A stretch of 64,000 nt of DNA, taken from Aquibacillus saliphilus (GTDB lineage: Bacteria > Bacillota > Bacilli > Bacillales > Amphibacillaceae). The position numbers and the translations under genes were made by a program. Shown piece after piece: positions 50,219 through 58,640 of this stretch (positions are counted from its first letter, which is position 1; the number at the start of each line of letters is the position of its first letter). The stretch covers positions 160,151-224,150 of the forward strand of contig NZ_JAIZAP010000004.1 of the NCBI RefSeq assembly GCF_020404745.1, given 5' to 3'. Under the pieces are notes generated by a model that worked only from the letters and a program-made list of their open reading frames with translations, made no database searches and had not been told where the DNA came from.

Positions 50219-50578
50219 TTAGTCTACTTGCTCCCCAAACTTCTTCCCGAACTCTTCCATCAAATCAATAATAGGAATGAATTCTTTCCCTTTTGAGGTT
50301 AATGAATACTCCACACGAGGAGGAACCTCTGGATAAACTTTGCGGCTAATTAAGCCATCCCTTTCTAGTTCTCGAAGTTGCTTTGTAAGAGAACCTTGTG
50401 AAATATCCCATAAAAAAGCTTTGATTTCACTATAACGACGCTCTTTGGACTTTAAAAACCAAAGAATGAGATATTTCCAACGTCCAGAGAGTATGTTTTG
50501 GGTATAGGCAATGCCATATACTTCTCTTTGTTCCTTTATACATTCTTTCTCAAATCCATCCTTACATATTCTAGACAC
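50219..50578 (-). CDS. HxlR-family transcriptional regulator
   Basis: The 119-residue winged-helix protein has QNILSGRWKYLILWFL, then KERRYSEIKAFLWDISQGSL, LRELERDGLISR and PPRVEYSLTSKG. It carries an early Cys pair (C5, C13) that could sense electrophiles. It is divergent from the F420-reductase-like gene and likely controls it through the dyad at 50,603. Confidence 0.88.
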   Translation of the reverse strand: MSRICKDGFEKECIKEQREVYGIAYTQNILSGRWKYLILWFLKSKERRYSEIKAFLWDISQGSLTKQLRELERDGLISRKVYPEVPPRVEYSLTSKGKEFIPIIDLMEEFGKKFGEQVD

Positions 50579-50602
50579 CTTTTCACCTGCTTTCTACTAT
50601 TA

Positions 50603-50620
50603 AGTACAAAAAAATGTACT
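50603..50620. promoter_or_regulatory. Likely HxlR operator
   Basis: AGTACA-N6-TGTACT is a perfect dyad in the divergent region. HxlR-type regulators bind comparable dyads next to their own gene. Confidence 0.6.
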
Positions 50621-50802
50621 ACGTCAATTTTTATTGCCTACTTTAAAAAGATGAGAAATGATTTTATTCTAGTATATGTAATAGAAGTAATCAATACTTT
50701 TTAATATCTAATGAAGATATGTTTACGGTTTGATAAACATATGATTGTGTAATTTAAAGCAGAATAATTTTTTTATATAAAAATTCTTTAGGAGGAACAA
50801 TA

Positions 50803-51549
50803 ATGAGATTTGGAATTATAGGTGCAGGACCAATTGGGTCAATTATTTCTAAAAAATTAGTTAAGATTGGATATGATGTTAAAATTGCAGATGCACGAGG
50901 AATTGAACGTTTGGAAGGAAAAGATTTTGCTGGAACACCTGTGCGTGTAGAGGATGTAATTAAAAATATTGAAATTCTTATAATATCTCTCCCAATAAAA
51001 GCAATGCCAAACATTCGGGACATTATCAATCAAGTTGGGGAGGAAGTAATCATTGTAGATACATCAAATTATTATCCATTTAGAGACGGCAAAATTGAAG
51101 AAATCGAGAAGGGGATGGTTGAAAGTGTTTGGGTTTCTAATCAATTAGGCAGACCTATCATTAAAGCTTTCAACAATCTATTAGCCTATACTTTAGAAAA
51201 TGAAGGAACATCCGAAGATTCTAATGGACGAATTGCGATGGCAGTTGCTGGTAATGGTCAATCACAAAAACAAATAGTGATGGACGTAGTAAACGAGCTA
51301 GGCTTCGACGCAGTAGATAGTGGTTCTTTAAGTGACTCTTGGAGACAACAGCCAGGAACTCCTGCTTACTGCACAGAGCTAACAAAAGATGAACTAATGA
51401 TAGCGTTGAAAAAGGCAAATAAAGAAAAAGCACCATTACTACGGGATAAGGTGATGGAAAGGTTTGCAGAGCTCCTTGCGGAAAAAAAAGAAGTTGAATT
51501 TTCACATAAGGATATTGTGAATTTAAACAGAGAAATATACAATTCATAA
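50803..51549 (+). CDS. F420-reductase-like NAD(P)-binding oxidoreductase
   Basis: The 248-residue protein has an N-terminal dinucleotide site (FGIIGAGPIGSIISKKL, ~3-19). Then come ILIISLPIKAMPN, VIIVDTSNYYP and KAFNNLLAYTLE. The fold resembles archaeal F420:NADPH reductase, but Bacillaceae seldom make F420, so another substrate is likely. AGGAGG precedes ATG 50803. Divergent from an HxlR regulator. Confidence 0.75.
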   Translation: MRFGIIGAGPIGSIISKKLVKIGYDVKIADARGIERLEGKDFAGTPVRVEDVIKNIEILIISLPIKAMPNIRDIINQVGEEVIIVDTSNYYPFRDGKIEEIEKGMVESVWVSNQLGRPIIKAFNNLLAYTLENEGTSEDSNGRIAMAVAGNGQSQKQIVMDVVNELGFDAVDSGSLSDSWRQQPGTPAYCTELTKDELMIALKKANKEKAPLLRDKVMERFAELLAEKKEVEFSHKDIVNLNREIYNS

Positions 51550-51699
51550 AACAAGTGGTGCACTAAGTTAGAGTGCACCTTATGTATATCCATATATCCT
51601 CATAAAGTTACGAAGAAATATGTTCGCCTCTTTCCTTTTTACCGCAAAACAATCCAGAATTTTATTAATAGTTCTGAGAACTTACAAAAAGCCTTTCCA

Positions 51700-52015
51700 G
51701 TCCGAACTCAATTTTTTTAAAACTCAAATTTAAATTTGATTGTGTTTTAAATCCCTCTTTCTTTAACCGTAGCAATAGGTAAGCGTTTGAAGTTATCTCC
51801 GGCTTTTCTCCTGCTCCACACGAGCGTGCCCAGTTTCCAAGCACTCCGCGTTCCATCTAACGATGTATATTAACATTTCTCGGCCGTTTTCCAGTCTCTA
51901 CACAGTATTTTAAAATCATCTGCATAACGCACTAGATATCCTTCTTTTATTGATTGTGCTTTTTGGCGAGAAGTTCACCTTCCCTGGTCTTGAATGATTT
52001 ATCGAGAGGAAAGAA
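51700..52015 (-). pseudogene. Decayed group II intron reverse transcriptase
   Basis: In one minus-strand frame the segment EGYLVRYADDFKILCRDW is present, including the YADD catalytic motif of group II intron reverse transcriptases. Stops and frame changes surround it. Farther on (51665-51856) a second frame shows an intron-type segment with GAGEKPEI. No intact boundaries are seen. The rest of this ~690-base gap shows no gene. Confidence 0.55.
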
Positions 52016-52242
52016 TTCCCACTGGTTTGCCAGCTATTGTCATTATGTTATTTGGATTGCGATTTTGTATGTTAATTAGTATCCTATTTCGTATGTTTTT
52101 CCACCGAAAGGAACTACTTATGTGTTAAGCACGTTCGCTCTTATTAGTGCTGTAAACAACAATTAAAGGAAATAAAAATGGTGTTATGCTAAAATAAATG
52201 ACAAGATTTTATTGAATTTATACAACAGCGAGGATTGATCTA

Positions 52243-52692
52243 ATGGCGAATTATATTTCTGATTTAAGAAAAGACATCGGTTCCCGTCCGATTATTATGG
52301 TTGGTGCAGGTATTATGGTTTTTAATGATAAAAATGAACTACTTCTACAACTACGCTCTGATACATTTGATTGGGGGCTGCCAGGAGGTGCAATGGAACT
52401 AGGTGAATCTTTCGAAGATACTGCCAGAAGGGAACTGTATGAAGAAACCGGCTTAGATGCAGGGGAACTAGAATTAGTTGATCTTCTTTCTGGGCAAGAG
52501 TTTCACTTTAAATATCCGAATGGTGATCAAGTCTATAATGCGATTGGACTGTTCAGAACATACACCGCAAAGGGTCAAGTGATTATAAATGATAATGAGA
52601 GTTGTGATCTGCAATACTTTGCTATCGACAATCTGCCTGAAAACCTACATCATACAACGGAAATGGTGATGAAAAAGTATAAAAAAGAATAA
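52243..52692 (+). CDS. Nudix hydrolase
   Basis: The 149-residue protein has a full Nudix box (GGAMELGESFEDTARRELY, then EETGL, ~48-71). It hydrolyses nucleoside-diphosphate-linked compounds; the substrate is unknown. ATG 52243 has only a weak ribosome site. It resembles ADP-ribose/NTP-type Nudix enzymes. Confidence 0.85.
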   Translation: MANYISDLRKDIGSRPIIMVGAGIMVFNDKNELLLQLRSDTFDWGLPGGAMELGESFEDTARRELYEETGLDAGELELVDLLSGQEFHFKYPNGDQVYNAIGLFRTYTAKGQVIINDNESCDLQYFAIDNLPENLHHTTEMVMKKYKKE

Positions 52693-52918
52693 GAAAATAT
52701 CTTCACTTGTACTAAGTCCTGAATGCTTCCATCTCGCATGCTCCGTGTATAAAGCTGAATTTCATCTAGAGGAGCAGAAGGATCGTTATCAAATGCAAAT
52801 TCAGTAGGAAAAGAGTTGCTCTTTTGGTGGGGGATTCTTCCTGAGGACAAGCGGAATGTTCAAATTTAAGCTTTTTCTTTGTTACACTATATTAAAGATA
52901 TAAAGGAGGTAGAGATGG

Positions 52919-53443
52919 ATGCGTTTAGAAAATAAAAAGGTAATGGCGTTAGTGGAAGATGATTTTGAGGATCTTGAACTTTGGTATCCAGTACTTAGAC
53001 TTAGAGAAGAAGGTGCAGTCGTACATTTAGTCGGAAAAGAAGCAAATAAAAAATATGTTGGCAAATATGGTGTTCCTGCTGAATCAGATAAGGCTTTTAC
53101 AGATGTTTCCGCACATGACTATGATGCAATCTTAGTACCTGGTGGATGGGCACCTGACAAATTAAGACGCTATCCTGAAGTAATAGATTTTGTGCGTCAT
53201 ATGGACGAAACAAAAAAACCGATTGGTCAGATTTGTCACGCTGGATGGGTGCTTATTTCTGCAGATATTCTTAAGGGGAAAAAAGTAACGAGTACACCTG
53301 GTATTAAAGATGATATGACGAATGCTGGTTCGACCTGGTTTGATGAAGCGGTTGTTGTTGATGGACACATCATATCTAGTCGCCGTCCGCCAGATTTACC
53401 GCCGTATGTTAAAGCATTCGCCGATAAATTAGCTGAGCAATAA
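52919..53443 (+). CDS. DJ-1/PfpI-family protein
   Basis: The 174-residue protein has VALVEDDFEDLELWYPVLRL (~10-29), the nucleophile Cys in GQICHAGWVLISA (~102-114), and TPGIKDDMTNAGSTW. The family includes deglycases and stress proteases such as B. subtilis YfkM/YraA. AAAGGAGG precedes ATG 52919. A terminator follows. Confidence 0.88.
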   Translation: MRLENKKVMALVEDDFEDLELWYPVLRLREEGAVVHLVGKEANKKYVGKYGVPAESDKAFTDVSAHDYDAILVPGGWAPDKLRRYPEVIDFVRHMDETKKPIGQICHAGWVLISADILKGKKVTSTPGIKDDMTNAGSTWFDEAVVVDGHIISSRRPPDLPPYVKAFADKLAEQ

Positions 53444-53451
53444 TACGCACT

Positions 53452-53491
53452 AATTAATCCTTTCTTGGGTACCTAAGAAAGGATTAATTTT
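53452..53491 (+). terminator. Terminator after the PfpI-like gene
   Basis: AATTAATCCTTTCTT pairs exactly with AAGAAAGGATTAATT, followed by TTATT. Confidence 0.85.
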
Positions 53492-53498
53492 ATTGTCT

Positions 53499-53700
53499 AG
53501 GAAAATCTATAAAATGGACTGCTGTGGATAATTAATTCCTAAGTTAGCAAGATCCAGCTCCGGCGCTTACCACCTCGAGGTCTTAAGCTTGTTGGATGTG
53601 AGCACAAAGGAAGGCAACTTAGAATAATCTTCGCAGAAATAAGTGCTTTTCTTATTTCGAAGGCGCCTGCGCTTTTGTTCTTGTCAGGAAATTTTAAAAT
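53499..53700. repeat. Dispersed intergenic repeat, long copy
   Basis: Its ends match the short copy at 40,857 (shared ATAAAATGGACTGCTGTGGA, TCCAGCTCCG and GCGCCTGCGCTTTTGTTC). It has ~100 extra internal bases. It fills much of the 383-base gap, in which no gene is seen. Confidence 0.7.
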
Positions 53701-53826
53701 TGTGTGAAACAACCAAGGTTTCTATTTCGTATAGATTAGCAGGTAGTTGCGGATAGTAACTATGTTTTGAAGAAAATCGATACATTGGATTTACTGTTAC
53801 TATATTAAAAAAATGGAGTGTTTTAG

Positions 53827-54300
53827 TTGGATATTATTATTTGGTTACTTATTGTGGCATGTTTTGTTCTAAGTTTTCTAGGAATTATCTTTCCACTTAT
53901 CCCTTCTCCATTAGTATTATGGATAGGATTTTTAGTATACTTTTTCTTTATTGCTGATAACCTGTCATTCATTTTCTGGAGTGCAATGGTTATTTTAACC
54001 ATCGTTTTAATAATATCTGACATTATTGCTAACAGTTATTTTGTGAAAAAGTATGGCGGGAGTAAATGGGGGGAAAGGATTGCGGCTATTGGAGTGATTG
54101 TTGGCTCATTTGTTTTTCCACCGTTTGGCATTATACTCGTTCCTTTTCTTGCTGTTTTAGTAGTGGAAATTATGCAAAAAAGGTCTACGGAAGAATCTTT
54201 TCGAGCAGCTATAGGATCATTACTAGGGTTTCTTGGTGGCGCATTTGCTAAAGTTATCATTCAAATTGTCATGATTGTTTGGTTCTTTATCGCTATTTAA
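53827..54300 (+). CDS. DUF456 membrane protein
   Basis: The 157-residue protein has about four membrane segments and the glycine-rich DUF456 pattern (GGSKWGERIAAIG, FPPFGIILVPFLAVLV, GSLLGFLGG). Function unknown. TTG 53827 follows GGAG. A terminator follows. Confidence 0.8.
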   Translation: MDIIIWLLIVACFVLSFLGIIFPLIPSPLVLWIGFLVYFFFIADNLSFIFWSAMVILTIVLIISDIIANSYFVKKYGGSKWGERIAAIGVIVGSFVFPPFGIILVPFLAVLVVEIMQKRSTEESFRAAIGSLLGFLGGAFAKVIIQIVMIVWFFIAI

Positions 54301-54337
54301 CGAGATACAAAAGTAAAGGTATATCATCTAATGAAAT

Positions 54338-54375
54338 GAACTGGTTGGAGTAGTATTACTATCCCAACCAGTTCT
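54338..54375 (+). terminator. Terminator after the DUF456 gene
   Basis: GAACTGGTTGG pairs with CCAACCAGTTC; the gene on the other strand converges on it. Confidence 0.75.
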
Positions 54376-54397
54376 TTTATACTAAAATTCATTTTCA

Positions 54398-54694
54398 TTA
54401 AGCTAAAGATGCTTTTTGTAAACGGATATCTAATAAATAATTTCCAAATGGAATGAACGCAACGAGCACAGAACTGATAATCCATTTCCAAGACCATTTA
54501 ATTCTGAGTGTTGTGTATCCAATTACTGCGATATAAATGCAGAAAAAAGCTCCATGTAAAGACCCGACAACCGTAACTGCTTCTGGAAACTCAGCTATGT
54601 ATTTTAATGGCATAGCAATAAAAAGCAGAATGATAAGGGATGTACCCTCAATAAAACCGGATAATCTAAAGATGCTTATCGGGGATTTTAACAA
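54398..54694 (-). CDS. DUF3817 membrane protein
   Basis: The 98-residue protein has three membrane segments and the family's opening FRLSGFIEGTSLIILL and VTVVGSLHGAFF. It resembles B. subtilis YdzA. AGGTATTG lies upstream of ATG 54694. Function unknown. Confidence 0.8.
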   Translation of the reverse strand: MLKSPISIFRLSGFIEGTSLIILLFIAMPLKYIAEFPEAVTVVGSLHGAFFCIYIAVIGYTTLRIKWSWKWIISSVLVAFIPFGNYLLDIRLQKASLA

Positions 54695-54815
54695 ATCAAT
54701 ACCTCCATTCTAAATGTATAGTTAAAAGTATAAAGGATATCTGCTTTTAAAAAAATAGTTAAGTATATTTAATAGCTAAACTACTACTTTTTACATATAG
54801 ATAAAACGAGGGGGA

Positions 54816-55226
54816 ATGGGAGTGAGAAGAACTGGTGAGGTTATTCTAGGTGTAAGTGGATTGATTATAAATGCATTCATATCTCTTTTTACAATTGTTT
54901 TTTTATTTGCGATTAAAAGAGAGGGTTTTAGGAATGAATTACATCAATTATTATTGAAAAATGAACCGGTAAGAATGCAAGAAATTGAAATTGTTTTAGC
55001 TGCTGGAGATGTACTAGGCTGGGTTATTTTAATTGGAACTTTTATTGGAATTGTGTTAGGTCTAAAAGCTGTCTCTTCCTTGAAAGAAAATGAAAATCCA
55101 AGACGTGCTGGAATACTCTATATTATTGCAGCAGTTTTGTCCACATTATTAACTGTTGGTATTGGCTGGTTATCAGGAATGTTATTTCTAATTGCTGGTA
55201 CTTTGTGTTTTGTTCGAAGAGACTAA
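54816..55226 (+). CDS. DUF4064 membrane protein
   Basis: The 136-residue protein has three to four membrane segments with RRTGEVILGVSGLIINAFIS at the start, typical of DUF4064. Start is ATG 54816 or GTG 54822; GAGGGGGA precedes. Function unknown. Confidence 0.75.
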   Translation: MGVRRTGEVILGVSGLIINAFISLFTIVFLFAIKREGFRNELHQLLLKNEPVRMQEIEIVLAAGDVLGWVILIGTFIGIVLGLKAVSSLKENENPRRAGILYIIAAVLSTLLTVGIGWLSGMLFLIAGTLCFVRRD

Positions 55227-55366
55227 AACATTAGAAAGAAACGTAAATTTCTTTTTTTATTATAGGTGGAGTATAGTTTTCAGAAGCTGTTAGAATAATA
55301 GTCAATACAGATTGTTAACATGAATTAGAAATTCGGGTTAGCAAATAGAGGGTAAGGGGTATTTAC

Positions 55367-56161
55367 ATGTCAATTAAAAGAGCATTAACTATTGCTGGTT
55401 CTGCAGCACAAGGTAGTGCGGGAATACAAGCAGATTTAAAAACATTTCAGGAAAGGGATGTTTATGGTATGGCAGCAATTACTGCGATTGTTGCTAATAA
55501 TCCGGTTACAGGAAAAGGTATCTTTATTCATTCAACCGAACAAATTGAAGCTCAGTACTACGCAGCTGTTGAGCATGTAGGCGTAGATGTAATTAAAACT
55601 GGTATGCTATTTTCAGAAGAGATTATTGAACTTGTTGTAGAGCTTTTAGCTAAAGCTCCGACAAAAAATATAATAGTTGATCCAGTAATGATAGGAAAGA
55701 TGGGATCACAATTACTACAAGATGATGCGATAGAGGTTATGATAGAGAAACTGTTCCCACTTGCAACAATCATTACACCCAATTTACACGAAGCTGCTCG
55801 TATTTTAAATATAGAGAAGATAAAATCAGTTGATGAAATGGTACAAGCAGCAAAAAAGTTGCATCGATTAGGACCGAAATATGTATTAGTCAAGGGTGGA
55901 TCGTCACTTAATGCAACTGATATTTTGTATGATGGTGAAGTTTGTCTGGAATTTAAAGCAGAGCTGATTGATACTATTCATACCAGTGGAGCTGGTTGTA
56001 GTTATTCAGCAGCCATTGCAGCAGAAATAGCCAAAGGAAAGTCTGTCAAAGATTCGGTTGAGCTTGGTAAGCAATTCATAACAATGGCGATAAATCATGC
56101 TTTATCATTCGATAAAGGAATTGGTTCAACCTATCATGCAGCTTTAAGGAAATATGGCTGA
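55367..56161 (+). CDS. pdxK: Pyridoxine/HMP kinase, ThiD-fold (PdxK)
   Basis: The 264-residue enzyme resembles ThiD (SAGIQADLKTFQERDVYG, IIVDPVMIGKMGS, TPNLHEAARIL, SGAGCSYSAAIAAE). The altered first motif (IAGSAAQGSAG rather than IAGTDPTGGAG) is as in B. subtilis PdxK. It likely makes PLP precursors. AAGGGG precedes ATG 55367. Confidence 0.8.
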   Translation: MSIKRALTIAGSAAQGSAGIQADLKTFQERDVYGMAAITAIVANNPVTGKGIFIHSTEQIEAQYYAAVEHVGVDVIKTGMLFSEEIIELVVELLAKAPTKNIIVDPVMIGKMGSQLLQDDAIEVMIEKLFPLATIITPNLHEAARILNIEKIKSVDEMVQAAKKLHRLGPKYVLVKGGSSLNATDILYDGEVCLEFKAELIDTIHTSGAGCSYSAAIAAEIAKGKSVKDSVELGKQFITMAINHALSFDKGIGSTYHAALRKYG

Positions 56162-56289
56162 TAAGTAAACTTGTTAAGGTAATAATAACTAGATATCCTA
56201 CTGCTCGATCTAAAAATTCAGAAAATGTGTTATAATTTTAGTAATGATATTTGTTTATACATATCAACAAATAATGGTGGGTGAATGGT

Positions 56290-56391
56290 TTGGACAAAGA
56301 AAAACCCAAGTTTGGACGGGGAAGAATTACGGTTTATGTAATCGTTGTAGGAATAGCAATTTATTATTTAGCGTCAGCAATCATAATCTAA
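56290..56391 (+). CDS. Small single-span membrane protein
   Basis: A 33-residue protein: charged start MDKEKPKFGRGR and one helix (ITVYVIVVGIAIYYLASAII). TTG 56290 lies after GGTGGGTG. A terminator follows. Function unknown. Confidence 0.5.
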   Translation: MDKEKPKFGRGRITVYVIVVGIAIYYLASAIII

Positions 56392-56404
56392 GATAATATC
56401 AAGC

Positions 56405-56433
56405 AAAAAGCTAGGGGCAATCCCTAGCTTTTA
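56405..56433. terminator. Bidirectional terminator
   Basis: AAAAGCTAGGG-N5-CCCTAGCTTTT forms a perfect 11-bp hairpin between convergent genes, with A- and T-rich flanks. Confidence 0.85.
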
Positions 56434-56442
56434 GTTTGAAAT

Positions 56443-57237
56443 TCAGTTGAGTTTATAAAGGTCTGGCCTTCGATCTGTAAAAATCGGTATCGTCTTTCTA
56501 ACTTTATCAACTTGGTCAACATCGATATGGCCATATAATATGGTTTCTTTGTTTTGTGCCTCAGCAATAACTTCTCCCCATGGGCCAATAATCATGGAAT
56601 TTCCACCAAACTCATTATTCGGATCGGACCCAACTCGATTACAGGCAATCACAAAACACTGATTTTCGATAGCTCGACTTATTAAAAGTGCTTTCCAATG
56701 GTCAATTCTGGGCTCAGGCCATTCAGCTACAACGAAAAGCAATTTGGTATCGTTTAGCATATGTGTTCTAATCCACTCGGGAAAGCGAATGTCATAACAA
56801 ATGACACCAGCACTTCGGTGATTCTCTAATTGAAAAATCCCATCGTCGTTGCCCTCTATTAAATGTTTTTCCTCATTCATAAGACGGAATAGGTGAGCCT
56901 TACTATATTCTTTAATAAGCTCTCCCTTTCTGTTTATCACAAGCATTGTATTGGTAATATCATTATCTAATTTTTTAGCAATGGAACCGGCAATGATCGT
57001 AACGTCGTATTTTGTTGCGAGATTGGATAAGAAGTTAATAGCATCTGTGCCGTTATCATCTGCAATTTCATCTAACCGAGTTAAATCATAGCCAGTTGTC
57101 CATAACTCTGGTAAAACGACTACGTCAACAGGATTGTCAGTTGCAAAATTTTTAAAGTGCTCTTCAACCTTCTTCTTGTTTTGTACTGGGTCCCCGTAGG
57201 TTATATCCATTTGAATCAAAGCGATATCAAGCCCCAT
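56443..57237 (-). CDS. mtnU: Carbon-nitrogen hydrolase, omega-amidase-like (MtnU)
   Basis: The 264-residue enzyme has the catalytic Glu (LPELWTTGY), Lys (EYSKAHLFR) and Cys (AGVICYDIRFPEW). It resembles B. subtilis MtnU, which deaminates α-keto-acid amides formed by glutamine transaminases. The divergent gene encodes an MtnE-like aminotransferase, supporting a methionine-salvage role. It forms an operon with the upstream Fe-ADH gene. Confidence 0.8.
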   Translation of the reverse strand: MGLDIALIQMDITYGDPVQNKKKVEEHFKNFATDNPVDVVVLPELWTTGYDLTRLDEIADDNGTDAINFLSNLATKYDVTIIAGSIAKKLDNDITNTMLVINRKGELIKEYSKAHLFRLMNEEKHLIEGNDDGIFQLENHRSAGVICYDIRFPEWIRTHMLNDTKLLFVVAEWPEPRIDHWKALLISRAIENQCFVIACNRVGSDPNNEFGGNSMIIGPWGEVIAEAQNKETILYGHIDVDQVDKVRKTIPIFTDRRPDLYKLN

Positions 57238-57269
57238 GTAAAATCATCTCCTAAACTTTAATTAGCGAA

Positions 57270-58349
57270 TTAATTATTGATATGATTCTCTAAGAATTCA
57301 ATAGCTTCTTGCACTTGTTCTTTTTTAGAGACATTCATCAGGTGAATCGATTCACCTGGTTTGACTGCATTAGTTGAAATGGTTTCAATAGCAACGTTTA
57401 CGTTTTGTTTAATGCCTAGTTCAGACAGGCTGATTGGTAACTTTAGTTTCTTATAATGTGGCAAAAGATAATTGATTTCATCAGGTCTATTTTCCAATGC
57501 TAGCTGGACTAATATACCGTAAGCAACCTTTTCCCCGTGTAAGTAACTGTGTGTCTTTGGAACATGAGTGATCGCGTTATGGATGGAGTGTGCTCCTGAG
57601 ATTCTTCCGTACTTGTCTCCGAAACCTCCGACCATGCCAGCTGCTAGAATAATAGTTTCTACTACTTGCATAAAAGCGGGTGAGATTTCCTTTTTTTCGA
57701 GGGAGGATATCGCCTCGGGGCCTTTTTCTATTAATACATCACGGCATAGTTTTGCGGCATGTAAAGCAACTTCCAATGGAATTGATTTGGAAGGTAAAGC
57801 TCTTGTTAAGACATCGGCTTCATACCACTTAGCTATTGTATCACCAATACCAGCTCTGAAAAATGATGTTGGTGAATCAATGATGATTTTCGGTTCTACT
57901 AAGACCATAAACGTGCTCTTTGGAAAAATAATGTGCTCAACATAGTTGCCTAGTTGATCATAAAAAACACTTAAAGGTGTAAAAGGGGCACAGTTTGAGG
58001 CTAAAGTAGGTATTAAAATAACAGGAATATCTAATGAATTACCGTTAGCCTTGGCTATATCTACTATTTTTCCACCACCTACGCCAATAATGACATCTGC
58101 ATTATTTTGTTCAATAATAGTGTTAATACGTTCAACTTCTTCGTGACTACATTCCCCGTTATAGTTAATTTTAGTTACGGGGATACTTAGATTACTTAAA
58201 AAGCCCTTTGCAGCGTTCCATGATTTCTCTCCATGGATAATAACAGCATGTTTGAATTTTTGTTCTGTTAATTTTTGTGGTAGTTCTTGTAGTACCCCTT
58301 CGAAACACTGATAGATGGAAGGTGCTCCTTGGACTTGAATGTTTTCCAT
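57270..58349 (-). CDS. Iron-type alcohol dehydrogenase / hydroxyacid dehydrogenase family protein
   Basis: The 359-residue protein has the NAD site VGGGKIVDIAK (~91-101) and metal-site residues (FRAGIGDTIAKWYEA, ISGAHSIHNAITH, THSYLHGEKVAYG). It resembles E. coli YbdH/HcxA, which acts on 2-oxoacids. Its operon partner MtnU and the divergent MtnE suggest it could reduce an α-keto acid of methionine salvage; this is inference. A structured leader precedes it. Confidence 0.7.
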   Translation of the reverse strand: MENIQVQGAPSIYQCFEGVLQELPQKLTEQKFKHAVIIHGEKSWNAAKGFLSNLSIPVTKINYNGECSHEEVERINTIIEQNNADVIIGVGGGKIVDIAKANGNSLDIPVILIPTLASNCAPFTPLSVFYDQLGNYVEHIIFPKSTFMVLVEPKIIIDSPTSFFRAGIGDTIAKWYEADVLTRALPSKSIPLEVALHAAKLCRDVLIEKGPEAISSLEKKEISPAFMQVVETIILAAGMVGGFGDKYGRISGAHSIHNAITHVPKTHSYLHGEKVAYGILVQLALENRPDEINYLLPHYKKLKLPISLSELGIKQNVNVAIETISTNAVKPGESIHLMNVSKKEQVQEAIEFLENHINN

Positions 58350-58386
58350 TAGTTTTTCACCTCATTAGTATGTAGTTGTTTTAAAA

Positions 58387-58412
58387 AACACCTCCCTACT
58401 AGGAAGATGTTT
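58387..58412 (-). terminator. Leader terminator (attenuator)
   Basis: On the minus strand CTTCCT pairs with AGGGAG, flanked by ACA/TGT, and a run of T follows. It lies ~40 bases before the Fe-ADH start, so it can stop leader RNA. Confidence 0.75.
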
Positions 58413-58518
58413 CACGTTTTTTCGCCCTCTTATCTAACTTGCGGGATTTGTACATGACGAAAAGTTATAACTGGCCGGAAAAATCCCTACCAACATCTAA
58501 GTGCGAGTGTGTTAAGTT
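58413..58518 (-). ncRNA. Structured 5' leader of unknown class
   Basis: On the minus strand a ~110-base leader lies between the promoter and the attenuator. GGGATTT pairs with AAATCCC (plus 58481-58487 with 58443-58449), enclosing CCGGCC. Outer CTTA/TAAG and TTG/CAA pairs extend the stem. It ends in a GATAAGAG string like the 3' end of an S-box but lacks the S-box core. I cannot assign it to a known riboswitch. Confidence 0.5.
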
Positions 58519-58524
58519 GTTGAT

Positions 58525-58553
58525 ATTATGACACCGCTGGTAGGTACTGTCAA
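58525..58553 (-). promoter_or_regulatory. Promoter of the Fe-ADH/mtnU operon
   Basis: On the minus strand TTGACA, a 17-base spacer, then CATAAT. Transcription would start near 58,518 and enter the leader. Confidence 0.7.
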
Positions 58554-58640
58554 TATTGAATTGACAGAAAAGTCTTTACAAATTATTGTATAGTGTCTAA
58601 GATTAGTAACTATAATTTTATCGAGCCGGGAGTGGAAAAA

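Noticed and set aside
52650..52850. Minus-strand frame after the Nudix gene
   Set aside because: It overlaps the Nudix gene end, has no ribosome site and no recognised family; may be a remnant, but support is too weak.
58413..58518. S-box (SAM-I) or purine riboswitch
   Set aside because: The conserved cores (GAAACCCGGCAACC; GTTTCTACC) are absent; only a GATAAGAG end matches.
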